A stretch of 64,000 nt of DNA from Populus alba (Eukaryota; Streptophyta; Magnoliopsida; Malpighiales; Salicaceae): positions 1,926,967 through 1,990,966 of the forward strand of contig NC_133299.1 in NCBI RefSeq assembly GCF_005239225.2, read 5' to 3'. The translations under genes and the position numbers were made by a program. Below, one piece after another: positions 23,823-34,729 of this stretch; within the stretch, counting starts at the first letter, position 1; each line of letters starts with the position of its first letter. The notes beneath the pieces are model-generated. The model worked only from the letters and a program-made list of their open reading frames with translations. It was not told where the DNA came from and searched no databases.

Positions 23823-26800
23823 ATGGCCTCTCTTCTTTTTCACATATTGCTGGAGTGTGCTAAGGCGATTGAACGTCGTCAATTGGATCTTGCAGATTCA
23901 CTTTTGGCAGCAATTCAATCTGTAGCTCCTAAAGAAGAGAGCATATGGACGAGGAAAGTAGTCAAATACTTTGCTGAGGCTCTTGTCCGGCGAGCCTATG
24001 AAATTCGCCCACCATGGCCTTTACCCTCGCTACATTTGCTATCCTATCCAACCGAATACATGTATGAACCTTTCTTATTGCTTGGTGAAATCACGAGTAA
24101 ATATGCCATTTCTGGTGCCTTGAATTCGGGATATAAACGACTCCACATTATTGACTTCTCCATCGTGTTCGGTTTTTTCGATTGTTATAATTTAATTGGA
24201 GACCTCAAAGAGCAGTATCGTGGTCTACAAGTCCTGATAACCAGTATCGCACCGAAACTGTCAAAACACTCTGACCATCTCCGTCGAAACCATGATGGGG
24301 CTCGGCGGTTTGGGGACACAGATGTGGAATTGAGGCAATTGATATGGAATAGTCCGGATGATATTGTCAAATGTATTTCCAAACTCAGAAGGAAAAGGGA
24401 GGATGAGATTGTGGTTGTGAATTGGAATTTTACACTCCACAGATTGCTTGCACAAGATGGGGCAACGGAGCAAGTGCTTTCAAAAGTGAAGGATTTGGGA
24501 GCGGACATCATGGTAATTGCTGAGCAGGAAGCCAATCTTAACAGTCCTGATCTTTCGGAGCGGCTCGAACAATCATTCCAATACTACTCCCATGTTTTTG
24601 AGTCACTGGAGAAACTGTATGATAGAGATGAGTTATGGGAGTTGTATTTCAGGCGACAGATTGGGAATGTGGTGGCATGTGAGGGCGTTGACCGGGTCGA
24701 GCGGATTGAGTCATTTGCTCAATGGCAAAATCGCCTGTCTCAGGCTGGGTTCTGTCCAGTTCCCCAAAAAGCAGACGAGTTTAAGGAATATTTTCAACAC
24801 TATTTAGAACAGAGAGTTGGTAATCCAGACTATTTAGAAGATTTTGGAATCGAAGAGAAGGAAGGACATAATATCCTGCTAAGTCGGCACGGTTGTGCGG
24901 TAGCTGTAGCCTCAGTTTGGAAGGTCACTAATTCACCTCAATTAAGTGGCGGTGAATAATCCAATTCCATCCTTTCCTTTCTCTTCTCTTGTTATACTAA
25001 TTATCCATCAATAAATTCGTTGTGTGTATTTTCACTTTAAGCTACTGGAAATTACATGTTGGCAGGTCCTTACACAATGCAAGATACAGTTGATGACTCA
25101 GAAGGGATGTGGAGCTCCTCTGAGTCCGAGGATGATGAAGAAAATGATTCTCTAGTTTGCATAATGGCAGATAGAAACTTATGGTCCACGCAGGTATCGT
25201 TCTTTGTTTCCGAGACTTAACAGATTGCCTAGTTTTATCTTTATGGCATGGGGAGATTGCAACAACTTCAAATTCGTTGGACATAAATTAGAAACTTACA
25301 ATATAAATCTTGCTTTGATAAATGGCAAAAATAAAATAAAAATTAAAATAAAAAATCTAAAAGAGTTTGATCCACTGCTTGTGATATACTTCTTTTTTTT
25401 AACTTTATGCTATTATTGGTGTCGTTGATCTCACAGGGCTCTTCAATGAATCGAATAGCTGCTTCAGCTAAGCTATTTGACATATTGGAATATACATGTC
25501 ATCTACATAGGTTACCACTGGCTGTGACTTGGATTTCTTATGGCAAAGATGGTAATACAAATTCAAAGGGAAAACGTATTCTATGTATTGATGATAGCGC
25601 TTGCTATGTAAATCATTGGGGAATGTATGGATTTATGGATGAATATGCACGATATCGTCTGGAGGAAGGAAAAGGTATCGCCGGAAAAGCACTTCAATCT
25701 AATATTCATATCCAGCATGACATTTCCCTGCTTGATCCATCTGAATTCCCTGATATGGATTCTGCTGCTTTTGCTATAAGCCTGATCAGTACCTGTCATG
25801 CTGCTTTTGCTGTAAGGCTAACAAGTACCCACCCTTGCAAGGATGATTACGTATTGGAATTTCATCTCCCAGAAGGCATGAAAGAGACTTCAGAACTAGA
25901 AATTTTGATAAATAAGGTATTGCGTACATTGCGGAGGAAATGTTTAAAAATGTGGGAAGTTAGTGTCAGAGAAGTAAATGAGGCGAGAAAGAATTGCTCT
26001 GAAGTTAGATTGGATGATGAAAGAATGTCAAACATCCCACATGAAGAAAATGGATACATGACAGTAAACCCAACCAGCAATCAAGCAGAAGAAACACGTG
26101 AGCCTCTTGAACAGGTACTCTTCTATACTCTCTCTCATTTTTTTTCTTCATGAATGAGTTGATTGTATATATTTTGTATTTATTTTTTATTTAAAATTTA
26201 ATTTAATTTGATTTTTATATTAACTTTAACTCTTATTTTATAATTATTATTTGTTTTTTTCTTAATTTGACGAAAACATGTTATTTGCTTAATTTTAGCA
26301 TGAATTTGGGGAGAAAAAAAAGAACTCTTGATGTAAAAAATGATTGTGAACAAAGTTTACGTGTGTTTTGAAAGTGTATAGTTTGAAAAAACATGAAATT
26401 AATATATATTTTTTTATTCGATAGTTTTAATATTTTATATTAAAAATAGAAAAAAATAGAAAAATTTTATTTTAATATATTTTTTAAAAAATTATGTATA
26501 ATCCTAAAAGTATTTTGAGCATATGTTGCACTATAATCTTAGTAGTCCGATTCATAGTTTGAAGACCCAGCCTGGTCCAAGGCTCAGGTTCTGGGTTTTG
26601 ATCAAGTCACCGGGTTGGCCGAATCAATTTTTTTTTTTAAAATCAAAACGATGCCATTTTAGTAAAGAAAAATAAAATAAAATAAAAGTCAATGAGTTTG
26701 AAGAAACACGCGAGGCTCTTGAACATGTGTTCTTCTATATTGAATTCATGTCATTATTTTCTTGAAGAACGCCAAACATCTCATATAAAGAAAATATTTT

Positions 26801-29205
26801 TTAATTTATTTTTCAGGATATTATTAAATATTTTAAAAAATTTTACTTTTAAAAAAAACTACATTCTAGCTAACAAATAAGAAACATCAAATTAACTCAT
26901 TTTCATCTAAAAACATTAATGAAATTAAAACTCAAACTAAATAAAAAAAAAAAACAATACATGTGATTCGCTGCAAGAAATTCTAGCCAGCAGAATTGGA
27001 TTCAAGGTTATTTAGACGCAGAAACTCTAAATCATTTGCCTTGTCAGATGGACAGAAAAGACTTTCTGTTTTGGATGGACACCCATCATGTGTCCAATCA
27101 CAGCCTTCTATGTGGCAGATTTTCTTCAGCAGATTTCGCGAATGGTGGAATAATTATTGTTCAGTAGATAAATTACATTTGATAATTCGAATATAATAAA
27201 ATCCATTTTGCCTCCGTTTTGCTTGTATGTTCAACTATTGAAGAAGACACAATCTGCCATTATTATTGACTGGAATTGGCCTTCATGCTACCAATATCCT
27301 TGACAGGACGTCCAAGAACAATCTGCTATACCTGCACCTGCTCTGAATGGTGAGAATGCATTGCACAGTGTAGATGGTGGCCTCCAGAGTACTAATAAAC
27401 GAAGAAAGATATCACCTGTGTGGGATGGATTCGTTAAGCAGAGGAAAGAAAATGGGGAAGTGTGGGCCACGTGTAAATATTGTAAGAAGGAATATAGAGC
27501 AGAAAGCAAAAGAGGAACTTCAAATTTGCACAAGCACTTAAAAAATTGTTCGCCAAGCAGACAGGACGAAGCAGAGCAGCAAGTTTTGGTTGAGACAGGT
27601 GAATTGAGTACTAGCGTCATCCAAGGGAATTTTGTCATAGATCAAGAAAGAAGTCGTCTAGACATTGCGACAATGATGATTAAGCATGGATACCCCTTGG
27701 ACATGGTTCAACATGAGTTTTTTGAAATTTTTGTGAAGAATTTGCAGCCAGTGTTTAAACTTTATTCAAAAGAAGTAGTTGAAGCTGATGCCCTTGCTAT
27801 TTGCAGACAAGAGAAGGAGAAACTCATCAATTTTTTTCATAAGCTCTCTTGTCTCTTGAGCTTAACACTTGAATTGTGGCCATCTAATGACAAAATGATG
27901 ACCTACTGTTGCTTCACCGTGCACTTCATTGACGATGAATGGCAGCTGAAGAAGAAGATTCTTGCTTTCAGGAACTTACGGTACAGCTATGACATGGGGA
28001 CTGTACATGAAGTCTTTAAAAGTGTGCTTGCAGAGTGGAGCATCAACAAGAACGTTCGCTTCATATTCCTGGATATAACTCCTCCAAAGGATCACATGAT
28101 TGGAGAATTAAGAAGTAAGGTTTCTGATCAAGCCCCACCTATCCATGGACATCTTCTCTGTGTTCCTAGTTATGCCCAAATTCTCAGCCTCCTTGCTCAA
28201 GATGGATTTTCTGAGATAAGGAGTGTTCTTTATAAGATAAGAGAATGTATAGAGTACGTCAACGGAAGCTCACTTAGAAGGCAGAGGTTCCAGGAGGCAA
28301 TTAATAATGGGAGTTTGCAGGACAGGGAAATGCCTACTCTAGATGTTCCCGCGAGATGGGGCACCACCTTTCTTATGCTGGAGAGTTCATTGGAATTTAT
28401 AACAGCTTTTAATCACCTAGAGCAAGTGGATGATGATTTCAAACTGAATCCATCTGCGGAAGAATGGAACAAAGCTACAGCCGTATTTGAGTGCTTGAAA
28501 GAGTTCTACAAGTCAACATGCAATTTTCCAACAAGCAGAGAGGATTATTTCCTCAGTGTTTGTGATGTTTATAAGAATTTGCTTAAGTGGGAACAGAGTA
28601 ATTATGTATATGTTCACGCTATGGCAAATAGAATGAGGGGAAAATTTGACGAGTATTGGGGAGAAGCTAGCTTGGCTTTGGGAATCTCAGTAGTTCTTCA
28701 CCCGTACTTTAAATTGGACATTATTGAGTATGGCTACCAACTGATATACGGCAGTGATGCTGACTTGCACTTATCCAGATTCCGTTACGATCTTACATGT
28801 GCATACCATAAATATGCAGAGGACATCAGCAATCAGGGACCATCTTCTTCTGCCATGGCGGACGTGAGTCGTTGTACATCATCTTATATTAGTTTCAAAG
28901 AGTGGCGCAAGGGTAAGTATGAACGCAATACGGTGCACTCACAGTGGAATGAGCTTGATCAGTATCTACAACTGCCTCCGAAGAACTTGGATAAGGCTGG
29001 AAACGTATTAGCTTGGTGGCAAGACAATGCTCAAAATTTTCCAATACTGGGGAAAATGGCTCGTGATTTCTTATCAATTCCAGTATCAACTGTCATTTCC
29101 AAGTCATCAGAGGTTATGAAGATGGCATCAGTCCATGACGGTGTTCGTCCTGAGCTAGCCGAGGCTTTGATATGTGGAAAGGATTGGTTGGACAGACCTA
29201 ACTGA
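23823..29205 (+). CDS. GRAS / NLP-GAF / BED-hAT fusion protein, copy 1
   Basis: Four exons (23823-24951, 25066-25193, 25437-26114, 27307-29205) join in frame to 1277 aa. Residues 1-376: GRAS domain with ECAKAIE, RLHIIDFS (about 106-113), GNVVACEG (281-288) and terminal SVWK, close to DELLA proteins but starting directly at the first leucine-rich region. Residues 377-419: acidic linker (SSSESEDDEEND). Residues 420-645: the GAF-like domain of NIN-like proteins (LHRLPLAVTW, DSACYV, EGKGIAGKA, FAVRL). Residues 646-1277: a basic KRRK (676-679, possible nuclear signal), BED finger (C701, C704, H720, C726), hAT body, and hATC dimerisation region (about 1194-1275). The hAT acidic residue expected as Asp is Glu834, so cut-and-paste activity is unlikely. 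Probable role: nuclear regulator. The start is chosen from MASLL, conserved in all three copies. RWP-RK, PB1 and DELLA motifs are absent. Confidence 0.85.
26115..27306 (+). other. intron 3 of fusion copy 1, carrying ectopic gene fragments
   Basis: This intron is 1192 bp versus 311 bp in copy 2. The extra DNA includes a copy of the gene's own 3' flank (about 26270-26550, matching 29595-29830 and 47058-47310), a repeat containing GGTCCAAGGCTCAGG (about 26530-26680), and a duplicate of the exon 3 end plus start of intron 3 (about 26690-26770). In that duplicate the donor CAGGT has become CATGT. Sequence shared with the copy 2 intron resumes at about 27075. Confidence 0.75.
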
Positions 29206-30577
29206 AAGTAAGTTTTCCTTTTTATTTTTGCTCGATTTAAGTGTGATGCTTTTATATCTCTGCCATCTGTTTATTTATTTCTTCTTCTTTTTTCTTCAGC
29301 AATTGATCCATGTTTGGATCCTCACTGGTAGTTGCTAGTACTGTGAAATAAGTTTTTCCCAGGTAAACACTGGCCTTCTCTTTAATTCCAAGAGCAAGAT
29401 TTCTCTGCAGAGTGAATAATCTGCAGTGTGCATGAATATTAAAACTAGGCTGGAAAGTAAATCTCAAATGAATACAAATAGCAAGTAACAAGGTACATTC
29501 TTTTTCTATGCTGCAGGGTCAACCAGGCTGAGCATATCTGAATTGGATGCTGTAGAAGAATACTGGACATAAGAACCTGAAGTGACGAAGACTTGTTATT
29601 TGCTTAATTTTATCACGAAGATTTAAGCAAAAAAAAAAAAAAAACTCTTGATGTAGAAAATGATCTGGAACAAAGTTTGAGTGTGTTTTGAAAGTGTTTA
29701 GTTTGAAAAAACATGAAATTAATGTTTTTTTGAGTATTATTTAATGGTTGTTATATTTTATATTAAAAATAGAAAAAATCTAAGAAAAATATTTTGATAT
29801 ATTTTTAAATAACTATAACCTGTATAATGGACTGAATATTGTGAAAGATAATTAAGGTCATTTGGGTTCATAAAAAAACCTAGTTAAAAAAATTATGACT
29901 AGACTCAGACGAATTATCACTAAGAATTGACATTTAGTAGCTAAAATAAGCTTTCAAGTCCACATAAAACTCTATGATAAAGCATTTTATATTTTAAGGT
30001 GTTTATTAAAATTTCTCCTTTCTTGTAAATATTTATTTGCATTCACCAAAATTATTAATATGTGAGAAACAAATTTAGCCTTCTTGTCATATAAAAATAG
30101 TAAACTTTAATTTTTATTATTTGAATATAATAAGCTATTTTTTGGTAAAAAAACAAACTTTTTTTATTTTTGTTTTAGTTTTTATTTTTTTTTTCAAGTT
30201 ACATATTTTTCCCAATGCCTATTATGTTTCTAAATTATTACCTGTGATCAAACTTAATAAAAAAAAATCTATTTATTTTCAAAAAGAGCTTAGGTAATGA
30301 AATTTAAAAAATAATAATTAAAGTACAATTTGATCTAAAATCCCGGATAATTAAACAATTTAGCCAAACTGAAAAGAGAAAAACAAATGACAATTTGAAA
30401 ACGTTTCGAAACTTGTCTAAAGGTTTTCCTTTCAGTCTTTTTCTCTGGGTGAGAGCAAACCGAGAAAGAGCTCACTTTCCTTATCCAAAAACACCACACA
30501 GAAATGCCATTGGCAACGTAAACTTGGAAACCCCCAAAACCAAAAAGATTGCAGATTTCCTTTCAATCAAAACGAAA
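29206..30577. other. 3' UTR and flank of fusion copy 1
   Basis: It contains plausible 3' UTR splice sites (GTAAGT just after the stop, TTCTTCAG at about 29290, CCCAG|GTAAAC at about 29361 and CTGCAG at about 29517), all conserved in copy 2. The rest is AT-rich spacer shared with 46660-48440. No additional coding region. Confidence 0.5.
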
Positions 30578-31112
30578 ATGCCCCTCCTTCTCTCCAATCC
30601 TCTCACCTCGCTCTCTTCACTTCCACCCTTTTCATCTCCAACTTTGGCCTTCACTGCAACCCCAGGTACCCACTTCTTTAGATTTGTCTCATGTTTGCAG
30701 ATTTTGCTAATATGGGCTGTATCGACGGTGAGTTTTATGATTGCTGCTTTTCATCACTTGTTAGTATAAGCTTATTTGGTTTCAATTCATGCTCGCTTGG
30801 CCGTCTCATCAGACACTTAATTATCACTTGCTTCCTAAGTTCAACCAGTTCTTGGATGCTCGTGCTTTCTATATTATTTCTAGGAAGACTGGTCTTTTCT
30901 CTGTTATAACCACCGATTCAATGTGGGTTTTGCTGACAATTCCTAAATATTTGATCTTTCTCTTGGATTTAATCTTGAAGGCTCATATCTGAATTGTGTG
31001 ATTGTGCTTTGAATATTAGTTACTATGAAGTTTGTTTATTTTGCTGCTGCAACCCATAATCGAATCTGGGTTGTGCTTAAAATTACTTTAGTCTTCAAGA
31101 CTTATATCTGAA
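30578..31112 (+). pseudogene. PSRP5 truncated copy (exon 1 and part of intron 1 only)
   Basis: Exon 1 (30578-30665) encodes the same 29-residue transit-peptide start as the intact gene at 48449 and keeps the donor CCAG|GTACCC. Intron 1 follows for about 450 bases, then the sequence switches at 31109-31116 to the 3' end of ASD1. Exon 2, which carries the whole mature protein, is missing. Promoter sequence is retained, so a chimeric non-coding transcript is possible. Confidence 0.9.
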
Positions 31113-31655
31113 TTTTCAATGACCTCAGAACCTTTCAATTCCAGTTTATGTGGAAAATCTGCAAACTGCTTTGGCTTCTTCACTGTATGCAGGTGGTGCC
31201 AGCCCAAACTATGCTCGAGAATGCTGACAAAGATATTGATGTTGTACTCTCTCCATATTCTTTAACTTCATTTGATTTGTTAACAGAATCAAACAATATC
31301 AGGATGCCACAAACTGATTCTTTCTCAAGATCATCAATTTAGAAAAATAAATTGATACATGATGTGTAATTATAGGAAACAATCAAAATAATGTTATCTG
31401 TGGCTGGCTGGTGTCTTTGCCTGTATTTATGTTAATTTTCGTTGGCTAATCTCACCTTGTAAACCTGTTGTGTGAAGAATCTTTCATCCATAAGGTACCA
31501 TATTTGAGGTTACCCTACCAATGGTGAAAGAAGGGCCTAAAGAAGGGCCTGCCTCTAAAGTTGCCAATGGATGCAACAGGCTGTTTAAAAATCAATTAAT
31601 ATTTTAATTTTTTAGAAAATTGGAGTACAAAAAAGAAAACTTTAACATTCTGTTC
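31109..31655 (+). pseudogene. ASD1 3'-end fragment fused to PSRP5 intron
   Basis: This matches ASD1 from the start of intron 16 (about 15405) through exon 17 (31195-31341, terminal codons TCA TCA ATT TAG) and the 3' flank. AATGCTGAC replaces AATGCTGGC, giving an in-frame TGA in the original reading frame. It then continues like 22850-22980. Only the last exon is present, so it is non-functional. Confidence 0.88.
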
Positions 31656-32569
31656 GAGGGTGCAATCACCATTGACAAATGGTAACCTTATATCTTAGAT
31701 TAGGTTGCTCATTAATAGCAAATCCTAACAATCACCCCCTTTGACATTTATATGGGCAATTGTCCTCTTGCTTCTTCAGTACAAGCTTGCATTCTGCAGC
31801 TCTTCCAAGCTTACCATTCCGAGAGCGTCTGTGGTCAAGTTTACAGGTACTCGCCAAACCTTTCAATCACCAGAGTCACCAAAGCACACCCTTGCTTACA
31901 CCAAAGGATCACTTCAACCAGATGGTCTCACACATCACATCTGAAGAGTGTTAACGCTTGTCTCTGGGACACAACATTCCCCTTCGAGCGTATCAACCAT
32001 GCTCGGTCCGAAATGATTTATCAAGCCTCACACTAAGGCTTACAACACCCCCTCAAACAGAAATTTTTATTTTCAAGTGCGACAGTCATTATCCGAGTAT
32101 CTCAATATGATCACGAGCTCACCACTCTTGCAAGAGTCTACTCATCCAGGAGTTGCGTCTGCCTTCTGTTCCATCCTAGAAACCACGTCTTACTTTTCCA
32201 TGAGTCTCTCGCTCTTAGTATCAAGAGTCCAGGTAGCTCTCCACCTTTACCTATAGGGGCAGCCCATTAAAGGTTGATCCATATATGTCTTGATATTGTG
32301 AGTATTACAATGCCTTCACCGAGCTCACCACCTTGACAAGAGTCAACTTGTTCCAGGAACCTGCACATGCCCTCTGCTCCTTCATAGCAGTCGCATCTTA
32401 ATGCTCCACAAGTCATCCATTTATTGTCCAAGGCAAATGTCTTCTAGCTCATTGATCTTTAGCATGGGGGCAATATCCATTAAAGTCAATCCTGCATTTG
32501 TCTCCATACTCATCATAGCCACTTCATTGGCTATACATCTGTCCACTCATATCCAACCATCACATTGGC

Positions 32570-32890
32570 TCTGAGGCATTCTGAACTGGGCTCATATTGT
32601 GGCCCACACACCTTCTTCTCGGGTGTCTCCGCTCGTCGTCATGCGGCGGTCTGAAATGGGGCTCCTATCACGGCCCTCACACCTTCTCTAAGGTGTCTTT
32701 GCCTGTTGTCATAAGGTGGTCTGAACTGGGGCTCATCTCATGGCCCTTACACCTTTTATCTGAGGTGTCTTCGCCTGTTGTCATGGGGCGGTCTGAACAT
32801 AGACTCATATCATGGTTCTCACACCTTCTGTCTGAGATGTCTTTGCCTGTTATCATGAGACAACCACATCCTCCTTCATCGGGGATGTCT
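32570..32890. repeat. 72-bp tandem repeat within LTR element
   Basis: About four imperfect units, each with GGTCTGAACTGGGGCTCAT-like start, CTCACACCTTCT, and GTGTCTTTGCCTGTTGTCAT. The spacing is about 72 bases. Confidence 0.8.
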
Positions 32891-33078
32891 CCAGTGGCTT
32901 CAAGATTCTCTACCACCATGTGGACTTGGAAGAGATCATTGCCACTGATTGCATAGAAAGAGAAACTTGCGGTATACTCCTCACAATCCTCCACCTCGAT
33001 TTCTATGTCTGGAGCTTCTACGCTTTCTGCTTGACAGCTCCACCTACACCAACTCTCTTTGGTGTCTTTGCCTTTCAT
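32677..33078 (-). CDS. 24-residue-repeat frame inside the LTR element
   Basis: Minus-strand frame of about 133 aa whose C-terminal part repeats a 24-residue unit beginning MTTGEDTSDKRC (earlier copies MITGKDISDRRC; last one partial MTTGKDTLEKV). The DNA repeat (72 bp, about four units, 32570-32890) extends beyond the frame. No family recognised. It may be a remnant of a gag-like or captured sequence, or only a tandem repeat that happens to stay open. Confidence 0.3.
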   Translation of the reverse strand: MKGKDTKESWCRWSCQAESVEAPDIEIEVEDCEEYTASFSFYAISGNDLFQVHMVVENLEATGDIPDEGGCGCLMITGKDISDRRCENHDMSLCSDRPMTTGEDTSDKRCKGHEMSPSSDHLMTTGKDTLEKV

Positions 33079-34729
33079 AGGCGATCGCCTTTTATCACAG
33101 GCGTTCGCACCCCCTCAATTAGGTGCCTCTGCAACAGCTCATCTTTCCATCCTTGCATGTATTGGAAAGGTCCTCGCTTGTTGCCTTTATCAAGAGCACA
33201 AGAGACTTCTTGTTGTACACTTTACACCCAGTCTCTGCTCTGAGCTTCATCTAGGAACTCTTCTTCTCCTTGCACCTGTTGTCTCATTACAATGCCTCGT
33301 TGAATCCTCCGGGTACTCTTGCACAATCTCCGTGTGCTCTCGTGCAATTTCTGTTCTCCAGATTTCTCATTATTCCTTGCTTATGTTTGACAGCAACTCA
33401 TCCTGTCACAACACCTGTCCAAGTCAAAATAGGGTGTCAATCTTTATCCCTTTGCTGTATTTCTCTTCCATTATCAGGGTCTTCATCAATTCTCCCCTCG
33501 AGAAATCACAGTCACCGAATCTAGCTTTTTTTGAGAAATCACTACTCCATCAGATCCTTGATCATACGGAACCCAATTGTTCCCCTTGTGCTGTCATCCT
33601 GCTAGTCTTCACCAGTTTCATTACAAACTGTTACATATACAAAAATAGTACTGTGTGGATGATCCTTCAACTAAGCAAGTTCCCAGGAAAGATTGGAAGG
33701 GTCACAACGATCCCGCTTAAAACCCAATCTCCTAGACAGAACTTCTTAGGCCATATCTATCAATCGTATTGTCTTTCCGTATACACAACCATTTGCTAGC
33801 TTTGTTGCGGCTTTCCTTTACAAGTGATCTGGAATATACAGGTTTAATACATGATTTCTCAACATTTGGTGAGACTACTAGTGCTTAGATTCGTCAAGAT
33901 TGGTCTTCGTCAATTTTCACTCTACACCTCTAATTGTTCACATAATCGGGTGTCCAGAGTGTCCCAATTTTGCCTTCATCAAGGCAATTAAATTCTTCAC
34001 TTAACAGTTCAGCACATGCAATTGGGTAAAACCTGTGCACCTTCTTCTTTTTCATCTCCATCGACCTCTATCAAGACCCTCAGATGCCTCATAATCGGGC
34101 AATCTCTCTTTAATAATTCACCACCGCCATTTTTGGTCTCGAATCTCAACGATTGGACCGTACCATTGCATTCAGAATGATCAAATTAGCTGGAAACATG
34201 TCTTGAATTGTCCAAATCGCACTTCAGACGGCTAAGATTTGATCAAAACAATTCTGGCCTGATCAACGGCTCATATTCAATCTCAAATCCGGTTGCACGT
34301 AGACTCTGCTGCACAGAATCCTTTCCCTCGGCTCGGCTCCAACTCGGCTCGCGGCTGATGACGTGGCAGGTCGGTCCCACGGTGCTGACGTGTCTGCTGG
34401 CCGGGCGCTGACATGGCATGCCAACTCTGCATGTTGACGCCATACTGACGTCATCACTATCCGGGTCTGGCACGTGGGTCGGGTCGCCTGGTATTCGGGT
34501 CAGGTCAGCCCATCCAGGCGAAGAAGACGCGTCTGCGCGCGTGGCCAGCCACCCCGCCGGCACGTGACGACACGTGCGGCCATATCCGGTGTCTGATTTC
34601 GACGCGGTTTTCACCAGTGGCTTCGTCTCTTCCTCCTCTACACGATGGTATGGTCAAAACATAATTTTGACAACTTCCATTTTTGAGCAAAAATCAAACA
34701 CCACTTAAACCATATGCTCTGATACCAAT

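Larger units (their letters stand above)
23386..31112 (+). repeat. segmental duplication unit A (fusion gene plus PSRP5 5' part)
   Basis: Direct repeat of 41795-49020 (unit B). The shared sequence starts at ATGCAAAGTTCTTGA in the promoter, runs through all four exons of the fusion gene, the 3' flank, and PSRP5 exon 1 and intron 1. It stops within PSRP5 intron 1, where unit A switches to ASD1 sequence. Coding portions are nearly identical with scattered substitutions and in-frame indels; the introns and 3' flank differ by larger insertions. Confidence 0.93.

Noticed and set aside
24952..27306. GRAS, GAF and BED-hAT as three adjacent independent genes
   Set aside because: The GAF exon has no conserved ATG at its start, the copy 1 BED-hAT frame has no in-frame ATG before the BED finger, and phase-compatible splice sites are kept in three copies.
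30395..30769. 124-residue frame as an intact PSRP5-like gene
   Set aside because: It reads through leader and intron; only the 29-codon exon 1 is homologous and exon 2 is missing.
33059..33799. 246-residue plus-strand frame
   Set aside because: Antisense to the LTR element interior, with no recognisable domain; most likely chance.
34243..34614. Minus-strand frame of 123 aa in the GC-rich block of the LTR element
   Set aside because: High GC and ACGT-repeat composition leave it open; no gag or pol motif seen, so not called as a gene.
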